From NCBI GenBank assembly GCA_025352265.1, contig JANXTS010000039.1:39502-103501 (forward strand): a DNA stretch of 64,000 nt, read 5' to 3'. The notes beneath the pieces were generated by a model that did not search any database, was not told where the DNA came from, and saw only the letters and a list, made by a program, of their open reading frames with translations. Shown here piece by piece: positions 35,216 to 43,748 of the stretch. Source of the stretch: Variovorax sp. (GTDB lineage Bacteria; Pseudomonadota; Gammaproteobacteria; Burkholderiales; Burkholderiaceae_C). The translations under genes and the position numbers were made by a program. Each line of letters opens with the position of its first letter. The stretch's first letter is position 1.

Positions 35216-35925
35216 GCGCTCACCTTCGCACTTTCCACCGCGACCTTCGGCAACATTGCCATGACGTGCGTGCCTTGCCCCTGCGCCGACGTGACCGTCA
35301 GGCGACCACCACAGCTCTGAACACGGTGGCGCATTCCGGCCAGGCCGTAGCGCGACGAAGACACCTGTTCGATGTCGAACCCGATGCCGTTGTCCGGCAC
35401 CTCGACCAGGATGTTTTTTCCTGCATCGACCAAGGTGACCGAAACCATGCTGGCGCAGGCGTATTTTCCGATGTTGGTCAGGCACTCCTGCACCAGGCGA
35501 TAGATAGCCAGCTCGCTCGTATCTTCCGCACGAACCTCCTCGATCGCAGTCGTCACTGCAATCGTCGAACTCAGGCTGAAGTCCCGACACAGGATGTTCA
35601 GCGACGACGCCAGGCCCAAGTTGGCCAGCGACGAGGGACACAGCCCTTCGACCACCCGGCTCTTCAGTGCAATGCAGCGACCGAGCATTTCCGCCAAATG
35701 CTGAAGGCGCCGATCGATCTCGGGCGACGCAGGGTCAAGACGCGACTTCAGGCACGCCACGTCGAGCTTGGCTGCCGTCAGGATGGCACCCAGTTCGTCG
35801 TGCAGTTCGCGGGCGAGCAGCGCGCGCTCCTGCTCGCGGATGCGCTGAAGGTGAGTCGCCAGGTCGCCGAGGTATCGGGCGCGGGATTCCCCTTGCGTCT
35901 GGATCGGATTGCGTTCGGGTGTCAT
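35212..35925 (-). CDS. NarX-type histidine kinase without sensor domain
   Basis: Protein of 237 residues with a HisKA_3 dimerisation domain (RALLARELHDELGAILTAAK, phospho-His at about residue 44) and an ATPase domain (CLTNIGKYACASMVSV as N box, VPDNGIGFDI as G1, SSRYGLAGMRHRVQ as G2). The usual N-box spelling is NIAKHA, so a His is replaced by Tyr here. No membrane or input domain precedes it. GAGGAA supports the ATG MTPERNPIQ; an in-frame ATG 39 bp upstream is an alternative. No response regulator is adjacent. It is coupled to the downstream nitroreductase gene by a TTGA overlap. Confidence 0.8.
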   Translation of the reverse strand: MTPERNPIQTQGESRARYLGDLATHLQRIREQERALLARELHDELGAILTAAKLDVACLKSRLDPASPEIDRRLQHLAEMLGRCIALKSRVVEGLCPSSLANLGLASSLNILCRDFSLSSTIAVTTAIEEVRAEDTSELAIYRLVQECLTNIGKYACASMVSVTLVDAGKNILVEVPDNGIGFDIEQVSSSRYGLAGMRHRVQSCGGRLTVTSAQGQGTHVMAMLPKVAVESAKVSA

Positions 35926-35993
35926 CCGGTGGGTTCCTCGATCAATGGCTGAAAAAAGCCTCATGTGCGCTGACGATGCTCTGGCTCAACCCC

Positions 35994-36821
35994 TCAATGC
36001 GACATCAACACAGGCAACGTCATGGATTGCAGGATCGTCCGCGTGACACCACCGAGCACCCACTCGCGTGCGCGGCTGTGCCCATAGCAGCCCATCACCA
36101 GCAGATCGGCGCCCACATCCGCGGCCAGCGACAGCAGCTGCGCACCGGCGTCTCCTTCGCCTTGCACGCCGGCCTGCACCGTCGCGGTCACACCATGCGA
36201 ATTCAGATAGTCCTGCAGCGAGCGCAACTGCGACTGCGCCTCTTCGCCGTAGCAGACCGCATGCACGCGCGCCGCACCGCGCAGCCAGGGCAACGCCGCA
36301 GTCACCGCACGGGCAGCTTCACGCGTCTCTTTCCATGCCACCAGCACCGTGCGCCCGACCGTATCGGCGGACCCTGTAGCGATGTAGGGCAGCACCAACG
36401 CGGGCCTTCCGCTTTCAACCAGCAAGGTCGACACGAACTCGGCGGGCAGCTCGCCGGCGTAGGCGCTGTCGCCATCGCGCTGACCGAGGATCAAAAGGTC
36501 GGCATAGAGCGCGCGGCGGCTGAAGCCCCAGGGCGCATCGCTCATCGGTTCGGCCCAATGCATATGCGGCGAATCACCACCGGCAGCCATGAATGTGGCG
36601 TACGCGTTGTCGCGCGATTGCTTGTCGAGCGCCAGCATGATCGCCATGGCTTCGGTTGCGCCTTCGAGTGCGGAGGGGTAGCGCACGAGCGCGGAGAGCG
36701 TGCACGGCATGCCGGTGACCTGGGCATCGAAGGCTTCTGCCAGCTTGCGGGCGAGCCCGACACGCGTGGCAGTGCGGGCTGAACTGTCGAGGTGAACCAG
36801 AATCGATTTCGGGGTTGTCAT
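35994..36821 (-). CDS. Tandem-domain universal stress protein
   Basis: Protein of 275 residues with two Usp halves. The second half carries the clear nucleotide-binding signature LLVMGCYGHSRAREWVLGGVTRTIL; the first half ends with DLLILGQRDGDSAYAGELP, which is degenerate. The ATG MTTPKSILVHLDSS has GGGAAC 7 nt upstream. An FNR box (36896-36909) lies 75 bp upstream and is shared with the divergent fnr gene, so low-oxygen induction is likely, as for the Anr-regulated Usp proteins of Pseudomonas. Confidence 0.9.
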   Translation of the reverse strand: MTTPKSILVHLDSSARTATRVGLARKLAEAFDAQVTGMPCTLSALVRYPSALEGATEAMAIMLALDKQSRDNAYATFMAAGGDSPHMHWAEPMSDAPWGFSRRALYADLLILGQRDGDSAYAGELPAEFVSTLLVESGRPALVLPYIATGSADTVGRTVLVAWKETREAARAVTAALPWLRGAARVHAVCYGEEAQSQLRSLQDYLNSHGVTATVQAGVQGEGDAGAQLLSLAADVGADLLVMGCYGHSRAREWVLGGVTRTILQSMTLPVLMSH

Positions 36822-36895
36822 TGCGAGTTCCCTGGTGTGCAGGGCCAGAGTGGTTCGGGGTCTGGCAACTTTGCGATCGATCATTCGAAGGTGAC

Positions 36896-36909
36896 TTGAT
36901 CTGCATCAA
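36896..36909. promoter_or_regulatory. FNR box (perfect consensus) between usp and fnr
   Basis: TTGATCTGCATCAA is an exact TTGAT-N4-ATCAA palindrome. Its centre lies 76 bp before fnr and 81 bp before the divergent usp gene. Placement at -41.5 gives leaders of about 35-40 nt on both sides, so it can activate usp and autoregulate fnr. Confidence 0.85.
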
Positions 36910-36978
36910 AGCACATGAAATTAACGATCAGAGAATCGATCGAAGCAGCACGTTCAGCCGCGAAAGGAAACGGTCGCC

Positions 36979-37692
36979 ATGAAACCTCAAACGATCAGAG
37001 TCGCATGCTCCAACTGCAACTTGCGCGAACTGTGCATGCCGATGGGGGTCACCCGTGATGAGCTGGCGCGCATCGACAGCCTTGTAGCGACGCGACGCAA
37101 GGTCAAGCGCCGAGAAGCGCTCTTTCGCAATGGCGCGCGGTTCACTTCGCTTTACGCAATACGAACCGGTGTCTTCAAGACACGGGTGGCATCGGAAGAC
37201 GGTCGCGACCAGGTCACGGGCTTCCAGATGGCCGGAGAGATCATCGGGCTCGATGGCATCGTGAACGACCATCACACCTGCGACGCGGTGGCACTCGAAG
37301 ACGCAGAGGTCTGCGTGATGCCGTTCGACCGCATCGAGGAGCTGTCGCGCGAGGTGACTTCATTGCAGCACCATGTGCACCAGATCATGAGCCGTGAGAT
37401 CGTGCGCGAGCACGGCGTCATGCTGCTACTGGGCAGCATGCGCGCCGACGAGCGGCTGGCAGCGTTCCTGTTGAATCTCATGGAGCGCCTGCATGCGCGC
37501 GGCTTCTCGAAGTCGGAATTGATGCTGCGCATGACGCGCGAAGAAATCGGCAGCTACCTCGGACTTAAGCTGGAGACGGTGAGCCGCACCTTGTCGAAGT
37601 TCGTCGACGACCACATCGTCGAAGTCGAAATGCGGCATGTGCGAATCCTCGACCCCGATGCACTGCGCAGGATGATCAACCCGACGGTTTGA
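36979..37692 (+). CDS. fnr: FNR-type oxygen-sensing transcription regulator
   Basis: Protein of 237 residues of the Crp/Fnr family. The N-terminal cysteines ACSNCNLRELCMP (Cys10, Cys13, Cys19) plus a distal Cys in HHTCDAVALED form the ligand set of an O2-sensitive [4Fe-4S] cluster. A cyclic-nucleotide-like beta-roll follows (FRNGARFTSLYAIRTGVFKT), then a dimer helix and the helix-turn-helix TREEIGSYLGLKLETVSRTLSKF. E-SR in the recognition helix (ETVSRTL) fits binding to TTGAT half sites. A perfect FNR box lies upstream. Confidence 0.95.
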   Translation: MKPQTIRVACSNCNLRELCMPMGVTRDELARIDSLVATRRKVKRREALFRNGARFTSLYAIRTGVFKTRVASEDGRDQVTGFQMAGEIIGLDGIVNDHHTCDAVALEDAEVCVMPFDRIEELSREVTSLQHHVHQIMSREIVREHGVMLLLGSMRADERLAAFLLNLMERLHARGFSKSELMLRMTREEIGSYLGLKLETVSRTLSKFVDDHIVEVEMRHVRILDPDALRRMINPTV

Positions 37693-37765
37693 AGACTTCG
37701 TCTGAGGCTGCGGTCATAGTCGCTATCGCGGTCACAGCGGCCACAGCGGCCAGTTCGCCGGAAGG

Positions 37766-37779
37766 TTGACAAGGGTCAA
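37766..37779. promoter_or_regulatory. FNR-like box upstream of hemN
   Basis: TTGACAAGGGTCAA is a perfect palindrome TTGAC-N4-GTCAA. Its centre lies 67 bp before hemN, giving a leader of about 26 nt if it sits at -41.5. hemN is a classical FNR/Anr target. Confidence 0.75.
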
Positions 37780-37839
37780 AGCTCGCCGAGCACTGCAGGT
37801 GCACATTGGGAGCTTCACTTCCTTGGCGCGCTTCACGCA

Positions 37840-39258
37840 ATGACTTCCATCGCCCTGGCACCGGACCTTCAAAATTCAGCGCACAGCGTCTCGCCCGAGA
37901 TGCTGGCCCGTTTCGACATCGCCGGTCCCCGCTACACCTCGTACCCGACGGCCGACCGCTTCGTCGAAGCTTTCGGTGCCGACGATTACGGTGCGGCTGC
38001 CCGACAGCGACGCCTCGGCGCGAGCGCGCGCAGTCCCATCTCGCTCTATGTGCACATCCCGTTCTGCGCATCGCTCTGCTACTACTGCGCCTGCAACAAG
38101 ATCGTCACGCGGCATGAATCGCGCGGTCGTGAATACCTGCGCTACCTGAGCAAGGAAATCGACTTGCATGTGGCTCGGCTCGGGCCCGGCACACCGGTGA
38201 GCCAGCTGCATCTGGGCGGCGGCACGCCGACATTTCTGAGCGACGAAGACCTGGCCGACCTCATGCGGATGCTGCGCGAGGCGTTCTCTTTTTCGCCTTC
38301 GGGCGAGTACGCGATCGAGATCGACCCGCGCACCGTCGACGCCGGCCGGCTGGCCCATCTGGCGCACCTGGGCTTCAACCGGTTGAGCTTCGGCGTGCAG
38401 GATTTCGATCCGGCCGTACAACACGCGGTACATCGCATTCAGCCCGCAAAACAGGTGTTCGACCTCGTCGCATCGGCACGGCAATTGCCGTTTCAGTCGA
38501 TCAACGTCGACCTGATCTATGGATTGCCGCGGCAGAGCGTGGCCTCGTTCGACCGCACGCTGGCGCAGGTGTGCGAGCTGCAGCCCGACCGCATCGCGCT
38601 CTATGCCTATGCGCATCTGCCTGATCGATTCAAGCCCCAACGCCGCATCGCGACGAGCGACCTGCCGTACGCGGCGGTAAAAAATGAAATGCTCGCGCGC
38701 TCGATCGCAGCGCTCACCGAAGCGGGTTACGTGTACATCGGCATGGACCACTTCGCACGGCCCGACGATGCGCTGGCCGTAGCCAAGCGCCAAGGTCGGT
38801 TGCACCGCAACTTTCAGGGCTACAGCACGCAGCCCGACTGCGACCTCATCGCGCTGGGCGTCTCCGCCATCGGGCATGTGGGCGGCACCTACAGCCAGAA
38901 CGCGAAGACGCTGGAGGAGTACTACGACCATCTCGACCAGGGCCGCCTCCCCGTGGTGCGAGGCCTCGGCCTGTCGCGCGACGACGTGCTGCGGCGCGCG
39001 GTCATCATGGCGATCATGTGCCAAGGTCATGTCGACTTTCAGTCGATCGGCATTGCGCATCTCGTCGATTTTCGCGATCACTTCGCCACCGAACTGGCCG
39101 CGCTGGGACAGCTCTCAGCCGACGGCCTCGTGCAGGTCACCGACCACGATCTGACCGTGACCGACAAGGGCTGGTTCTTCGTGCGCGCGGTGGCGATGGT
39201 GTTCGACCGCTACCTGCAAACCGACCGCAAGCGCGCGCGCTTCTCCCGAAGCATCTGA
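37840..39258 (+). CDS. hemN: Oxygen-independent coproporphyrinogen III oxidase
   Basis: Radical-SAM enzyme of 472 residues that decarboxylates coproporphyrinogen III to protoporphyrinogen IX without O2, in haem synthesis. The cluster motif is IPFCASLCYYCACNK (CxxxCxxC plus a fourth Cys, typical of true HemN). The N-terminal GPRYTSYPTADRF trip-wire segment and LHLGGGTPTFLS also distinguish HemN from HemW. Length is near that of Escherichia coli HemN (457). The FNR-like box upstream and the fnr gene just before it suggest anaerobic induction. Confidence 0.97.
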   Translation: MTSIALAPDLQNSAHSVSPEMLARFDIAGPRYTSYPTADRFVEAFGADDYGAAARQRRLGASARSPISLYVHIPFCASLCYYCACNKIVTRHESRGREYLRYLSKEIDLHVARLGPGTPVSQLHLGGGTPTFLSDEDLADLMRMLREAFSFSPSGEYAIEIDPRTVDAGRLAHLAHLGFNRLSFGVQDFDPAVQHAVHRIQPAKQVFDLVASARQLPFQSINVDLIYGLPRQSVASFDRTLAQVCELQPDRIALYAYAHLPDRFKPQRRIATSDLPYAAVKNEMLARSIAALTEAGYVYIGMDHFARPDDALAVAKRQGRLHRNFQGYSTQPDCDLIALGVSAIGHVGGTYSQNAKTLEEYYDHLDQGRLPVVRGLGLSRDDVLRRAVIMAIMCQGHVDFQSIGIAHLVDFRDHFATELAALGQLSADGLVQVTDHDLTVTDKGWFFVRAVAMVFDRYLQTDRKRARFSRSI

Positions 39259-39285
39259 CGATGACCGGGCATCTTGGAAAAGACG

Positions 39286-40248
39286 ATGACTCCATTCTTC
39301 GAAACAAACCCGGTGGACCGGCTCGACGCACTCGCGTCAGAGCCAGTTGCGACCTGCACTGCCGGCATGCTCGCAAACCTCGCCGCTGCTTCGGGTCTGC
39401 GCAACTGGCACCTTAAGGGCCGCGAGCTGATCCCCGTCGTGCAGGGTGGCATGGGCGTCGGCCTGCCGCTCGACCTGCCGGAGATCGCGCGCGAGCATCC
39501 CGACGTCGCGCTCATCCCGATCCTTTCCGGCGCGCGCGGGGTACAGCTGGTGGTGCGCAAGTGGGAGAAGAAAGGTCGCTTGCCCGATGCCATCGTGATC
39601 GAGCATCCGCGCCTTGCGGGCGGGCACCTCGGCGCCGCGAAGATCGCCGACCTGAACGACCCGCGCTTCGACTTCGACGTGGTGTTGCCACAGGTGCTGG
39701 CGTTCTTCAAGAGCGCTGGTATCGAAGGCCGCATTCCGTTGATCGTCGCCGGTGGCATCGGCAGCCTGGAAGACATCCGGCGCCTGCAGGGCCTGGGCGC
39801 TTCAGCGGTGCAGCTGGGCACAGCCTTTGCCGTGACCACCGAGTGCGACGCGCACATTGCATTCAAGCGCGTGCTGGCCGATGCAAAGCCCGAAGACATC
39901 GTGGAGTTCACCAGCACCGCCGGACTGCCCGCGCGCGCCGTGCGCACACCCTGGCTCGACAAGTACCTGCGTCTTGAGCCGCGACTCAAGGACAAGGCGC
40001 ACAAGAAAGAGCATTGCACGATGCGCTTCGATTGCCTGGCGCATTGCGGCCTGCGTGACGGCACCGCGACGTGGGGCCAGTTCTGCATCGACAAGACGCT
40101 GGGCCATGCGCTCGAGGGGCATACCGATCAAGGCTTGTTCTTCAGAGGCGCGGGGCGCTTGCCGTTCGGCCGCGAGATCCGGCCCGTCGGGGAACTCATG
40201 CGGTGGCTGTTGGGAGGCATCCGGCCGACCGTGCCGACGGTTCGCTGA
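39286..40248 (+). CDS. Nitronate monooxygenase-like flavoprotein with probable internal deletion
   Basis: Protein of 320 residues of the NMO/2-nitropropane dioxygenase family (FMN TIM barrel). The start motif ELIPVVQGGMGVG (residues 47-59) and the later parts DAIVIEHPRLAGGHLGA and IVAGGIGSLEDIRR, ASAVQLGTAFAVTTE are clear. However, GGMGVG runs straight into LPLDLPEIAREHPDVALIPI, a stretch that in full-length relatives lies roughly a hundred residues further on. An in-frame deletion near 39450-39465, perhaps between GTCGGC-like repeats, would explain this. The start was set at the ATG with GGAAAA upstream. Activity is doubtful. Confidence 0.8.
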   Translation: MTPFFETNPVDRLDALASEPVATCTAGMLANLAAASGLRNWHLKGRELIPVVQGGMGVGLPLDLPEIAREHPDVALIPILSGARGVQLVVRKWEKKGRLPDAIVIEHPRLAGGHLGAAKIADLNDPRFDFDVVLPQVLAFFKSAGIEGRIPLIVAGGIGSLEDIRRLQGLGASAVQLGTAFAVTTECDAHIAFKRVLADAKPEDIVEFTSTAGLPARAVRTPWLDKYLRLEPRLKDKAHKKEHCTMRFDCLAHCGLRDGTATWGQFCIDKTLGHALEGHTDQGLFFRGAGRLPFGREIRPVGELMRWLLGGIRPTVPTVR

Positions 40249-40300
40249 CAGACCAGGATGCAGCGGTGCCAAGTGCAGTGGCGCCCACATCGAGGCTCCG

Positions 40301-43039
40301 ATGGTGCAGACTGATCGCATGGACAAGCATTACCTCGCACCCCTCTTCACGCCAGGCTCGGTGGTCGTTTTCGCGGGCCGGACCGACGCCGTCGAAAACC
40401 AGTCACCGCAGGCCCGGATGCTGCGCCAAGCGCTTGAAGCCGACCGTTACACCGGCACACTGCACTTCGTCGACATCCACACCAGCGGAACCCTGAAAGA
40501 CCTCGCGCAGACACGTGCCGACCTGGCCATCATCGCCTTGGCGCCGACTGAGATCGCAGCGGCACTGGAGATTGCCGCACGCATCGGTTGCCGCACCGCG
40601 CTCGTGCTGTCGACCGGCATCGGCACCGAGCAAGCGGCCGAGTTGTCGAAAACGGCGCGGCGTGAAGGGGTGCATCTGCTCGGACCGAATTCTCTGGGCT
40701 TCCAGCGGCCGCAACTGCATCTGAACGCGAGTACCGCCGGGCCGCTGGCCAAGGCGGGGCAACTCGCGCTGGTATCGCAGTCGGGCGCACTTACCGCGTC
40801 GATGCTCGACTGGGCGCGCAAGAACTCGGTCGGCTTCTCGAACGTCGTCTCGCTCGGCCCGCACACGTCGGTCGATCTGGCCGAGGTGCTCGACTTCTTC
40901 GCGCACGACGGCAGCACGCACAGCATCATTGTTTACATGGAGGGCATCTCCAACGCGCGCCGCTTCATGAGTGCGCTGCGCTCTGCCTCGCATGTCAAAC
41001 CGGTGGTGGTGTTGAAGGCGGGCCGCAAGCCAGCGGGCAACGAAGCGGCGCAAACGCACAGCGCCTCGATCGTCGGTAGCGACGACGTGTTCGATGCCGC
41101 CTTGCGCCGGGCGGGTGCCGTCCGCGTGCGGTCCTTCGTCGAATTGTTCTCGGCCGCCAAGTGTTTGGCATCACGCTACCGGCCCGTGGGCAAGCGGCTG
41201 GCCATCGTCACCAACGGCGGCGGCCCCGGCGTTCTGGCGGCCGACTGGGTCAACGAGATCGGTTTGCAACTGGGCAAGCTCTCCGCCGAATCGGCGCAGA
41301 AGCTGCAAGTCCGGCTACCGGCACTGGCTTCGTTGACCGACCTCATCGATCTTTCCGAAGACGCCGAGCCCGCGCACTACCAGGCCGCCATCGAAGCCGC
41401 TGCCGCCGACCGCCAGATCGATGGCGTGCTCGCTATCTTCTCGCCCAAGCCCGGCGCCGATGCCGCAGCGATCGCGCGCGTGCTGGCCGACATTCCCCGG
41501 CCGATGAGCAAGCCACTGCTGTCGTGCTGGATGGGCGATGCCACGGTGGGCCCGGCGCGTGAGGTGCTTTCCGAGGCGACGATCCCGACCTTTCGCACGC
41601 CCGAAGCGGCGGTCGGCGCGTTCGGCAACATCGCGTCTTTCTATGCAAATCAGTTGATGCTTCAGCAGACACCGCCGCCGCTGTCCGCACTGGCCAAGCC
41701 CGACATCGAAGGTGCTCGGCTGATGATCGAAAGCGTGCTGGCGGAGCGTCGCAAGGTGCTGACGGAAATGGAGTCGAAAACGCTGCTATCGGCTTTCCAC
41801 ATTCCAATCACCCGCACCTTGCTGGCACGCAGTGCCAACGAAGCCATGATGATTGCGACGCAGCTGGGATTTCCGGTGGCGCTCAAGATCGATTCGCCCG
41901 ACATCAGCCACAAGTCGGATGTCGAGGGTGTAGCGCTCAACGTGATGAACGGTGCCGGCGCGCGTGACACCTACACCGACATGATGGAGCGCGTGGCGCG
42001 CCTGGCGCCCGAGGCGCGCATCAACGGCGTGACCGTGCAGAAGATGGCGCGGGCCCGTCGCGGCCGCGAAATCTACATCGGGCTTGTGACCGACGAGCCC
42101 TTCGGCCCGGTCATCGTCTTCGGTGCGGGCGGCACCATGATCGAGCTGCTCGACGACCGCGCGATGGAGCTGCCGCCGCTCAATCAGTTCCTGGCACGGC
42201 GCCTGATCGAGCGTTCGCGGGTGGCCGAGACGCTTGTCGAATGGCGCGGCGCGCCCGCCGTCGACATGGAGGCGCTGGAGCAAGTGTTGTTGCGCGTCTC
42301 CGAGATGGTGTGCGAGTTGCCCGAGCTGCGCGAGATGGACATCAATCCGATCATCGTGGACGAGTCGGGTGCGGTGGCGGTGGATGCGCGAATCGTCATC
42401 GGCAACCCGCACGGCAACATGAATGCGCAGGCGACGGGAGCGCAACGCAGCAGCTACAACCACCTCGCGATCCTTCCCTACCCGGCCCGTTATCGACGTG
42501 AGTGGCCTCTGCCCGCAAGCGCGGGCGTTGCTGGCGGTGTGTACACGGTGCGTCCGGTCCATCCCGACGATGCGCAGATGCTGCAAAACCTCGTGCAGCA
42601 CCTGTCGCCGGAGAGCCGATGGTTCCGCTACGTATCGCACTTCCGCGAACTGCCGGCGTCGATGCTGTCACGCTTCACGCTGATCGACTACGACCGCGAA
42701 ATGGCGCTGGTGGCGGTGGTCCGCGAACGCAAGCTGGATACCCCCGGCCTTGCGACCGAAAGCGAACGCATCGTCGGTGTGTCGCGCTACATCACCAATG
42801 CCGATCAGTCGAGCTGCGAGTTTTCACTGGTAGTGGCCGACGACTTCAGCGGCAAGGGACTGGGTTCGCATTTGATGGAAAGCATCATCGATGTTGCCCG
42901 GGACAAGGGGCTGGCAGAAATCGAAGGGCTCGTGCTGACCGAGAACGCAGAGATGCTCAAGCTGATCAAGAGGCTCGGCTTCACGGTCGGGCGCTTCGTC
43001 GACGACCCGAGCTTTCGACTGGTGACGCTTACGCTGTGA
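40301..43039 (+). CDS. NDP-forming acyl-CoA synthetase/GNAT acetyltransferase fusion (Pat-like)
   Basis: Protein of 912 residues. Domains in order: CoA-binding Rossmann domain (about residues 10-140), two succinyl-CoA-ligase-like domains (about 150-470, with SIVGSDDVFDAALRRAGAVRV and VTNGGGPGVLAADW), an ATP-grasp domain (about 490-720, with GFPVALKIDSPDISHKSDV and FGAGGTMIELLDDRAMELPPL), and a C-terminal GNAT domain (about 750-905, with VADDFSGKGLGSHLMESIID). Relatives acetylate lysines of acetyl-CoA synthetase and other enzymes (Pat/YfiQ). GAGG 5 nt before the ATG at 40301 supports this start; MDKHYLAPLF six codons later is the more usual N-terminus. Confidence 0.88.
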   Translation: MVQTDRMDKHYLAPLFTPGSVVVFAGRTDAVENQSPQARMLRQALEADRYTGTLHFVDIHTSGTLKDLAQTRADLAIIALAPTEIAAALEIAARIGCRTALVLSTGIGTEQAAELSKTARREGVHLLGPNSLGFQRPQLHLNASTAGPLAKAGQLALVSQSGALTASMLDWARKNSVGFSNVVSLGPHTSVDLAEVLDFFAHDGSTHSIIVYMEGISNARRFMSALRSASHVKPVVVLKAGRKPAGNEAAQTHSASIVGSDDVFDAALRRAGAVRVRSFVELFSAAKCLASRYRPVGKRLAIVTNGGGPGVLAADWVNEIGLQLGKLSAESAQKLQVRLPALASLTDLIDLSEDAEPAHYQAAIEAAAADRQIDGVLAIFSPKPGADAAAIARVLADIPRPMSKPLLSCWMGDATVGPAREVLSEATIPTFRTPEAAVGAFGNIASFYANQLMLQQTPPPLSALAKPDIEGARLMIESVLAERRKVLTEMESKTLLSAFHIPITRTLLARSANEAMMIATQLGFPVALKIDSPDISHKSDVEGVALNVMNGAGARDTYTDMMERVARLAPEARINGVTVQKMARARRGREIYIGLVTDEPFGPVIVFGAGGTMIELLDDRAMELPPLNQFLARRLIERSRVAETLVEWRGAPAVDMEALEQVLLRVSEMVCELPELREMDINPIIVDESGAVAVDARIVIGNPHGNMNAQATGAQRSSYNHLAILPYPARYRREWPLPASAGVAGGVYTVRPVHPDDAQMLQNLVQHLSPESRWFRYVSHFRELPASMLSRFTLIDYDREMALVAVVRERKLDTPGLATESERIVGVSRYITNADQSSCEFSLVVADDFSGKGLGSHLMESIIDVARDKGLAEIEGLVLTENAEMLKLIKRLGFTVGRFVDDPSFRLVTLTL

Positions 43040-43511
43040 TCGCGGCACGGTCCGCCATCGGTTTTTGTGCGCTCGCCGGGCCTGCAGACTCCGCCCTGGT
43101 CACATCCTCGACCGTCACCGGATCGAAGCGCATGCCACGCAGGTGACGCGCCAAAGCCGCGTCCATCGTTTGTACGTGTTTGACATACCAACTCCTGAGC
43201 TGCCGCGCCATCTCGCGCACTTGCAGGAACCGTCCTTCACGCGCCTGGACCAGACCTTCGCGCATGACCTCGAGCACGACGAGGTGCTGCACGATGTGCG
43301 CCTTTTTTGCAGGGAACCCGGTAGACCGCATCCAGAGATCTTCACGCGCGAAGTGCTCGGACGTACATGCCACGAGGTCATCCCACACGAACGCCAGATG
43401 CGCATCGTCGGCCATGTCGACGCGCTCGATAGAGTCTTCGAAGGCTTGGTGTTCACGGTCCATAAAAGGCAGGTCCAGCGTCAACGCATCCGCCCATTTC
43501 AAGCTAGCCAT
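43029..43511 (-). CDS. Bacteriohemerythrin
   Basis: Single-domain hemerythrin of 160 residues that binds O2 at a di-iron site. Ligand motifs are in place: DREHQAFEDSI (His), ACTSEHFAREDLWM (His, Glu), KKAHIVQHLVVLEVM (His pair) and YVKHVQTMDAALA (His, Asp). The N-terminal KWADALTLDLPFMDREH is typical. AAAGGAACC precedes the ATG. It is convergent with the Pat-like gene, overlapping its end by 11 bp. It is the last host gene before the prophage. Confidence 0.88.
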   Translation of the reverse strand: MASLKWADALTLDLPFMDREHQAFEDSIERVDMADDAHLAFVWDDLVACTSEHFAREDLWMRSTGFPAKKAHIVQHLVVLEVMREGLVQAREGRFLQVREMARQLRSWYVKHVQTMDAALARHLRGMRFDPVTVEDVTRAESAGPASAQKPMADRAAITA

Positions 43512-43604
43512 TTCGGTTCCTTTGGTTGAAACCATCGAGGCTAGGCGTGGCGCGTCTCAAAAGTTTTGACGCGGGACAACATGAGACGCAACGACCCCAA
43601 AGAA

Positions 43605-43627
43605 AAAGCCCGGAGGGTCCGGGCTTT
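43605..43627 (-). terminator. Rho-independent terminator at the prophage/host border
   Basis: A 10-bp stem (AAAGCCCGGA) with a GGG loop. On the minus strand the hairpin is followed by TTTTT-C-TTT. It probably ended the original tRNA-Cys transcript and now also stops the leftward prophage lysis transcript. A plus-strand role is less likely. Confidence 0.75.
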
Positions 43628-43652
43628 GACTTGCTGCTTCAGCGTATTTTTT

Positions 43653-43698
43653 TGGAGGCGCGACCCGGAGTCGAACCGGGCTACACGGATTTGCAATC
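43653..43698 (-). other. 3' part of tRNA-Cys(GCA): probable prophage left attachment site
   Basis: On the minus strand the segment reads as the anticodon loop TTGCAAA (GCA), 3' anticodon stem, variable loop, T arm CCCGGTTCGACTCCGGG and acceptor strand ending TCCA of tRNA-Cys. To the right, the sequence no longer pairs in the anticodon stem or D arm although GGCGCG recurs at 43728-43733, so this is not an intact tRNA. The break in the anticodon stem matches integrase crossover in tRNA genes. The complete tRNA-Cys should be at the right end of the prophage, outside the window. Confidence 0.75.
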
Positions 43699-43748
43699 GC
43701 GTGTCTGCCAACAAAATCAAATACTTACGCGCCTGCTACTGATCGTTG

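Noticed and set aside
43566..43579. FNR-like box TTGACGCGGGACAA before the bacteriohemerythrin
   Set aside because: The right half GACAA departs from ATCAA/GTCAA; spacing is suitable but the match is too weak to list.
43653..43733. Intact tRNA-Cys gene
   Set aside because: Only two anticodon-stem pairs and no D stem can form; the 5' half is not tRNA-like, so I call only the 3' part.
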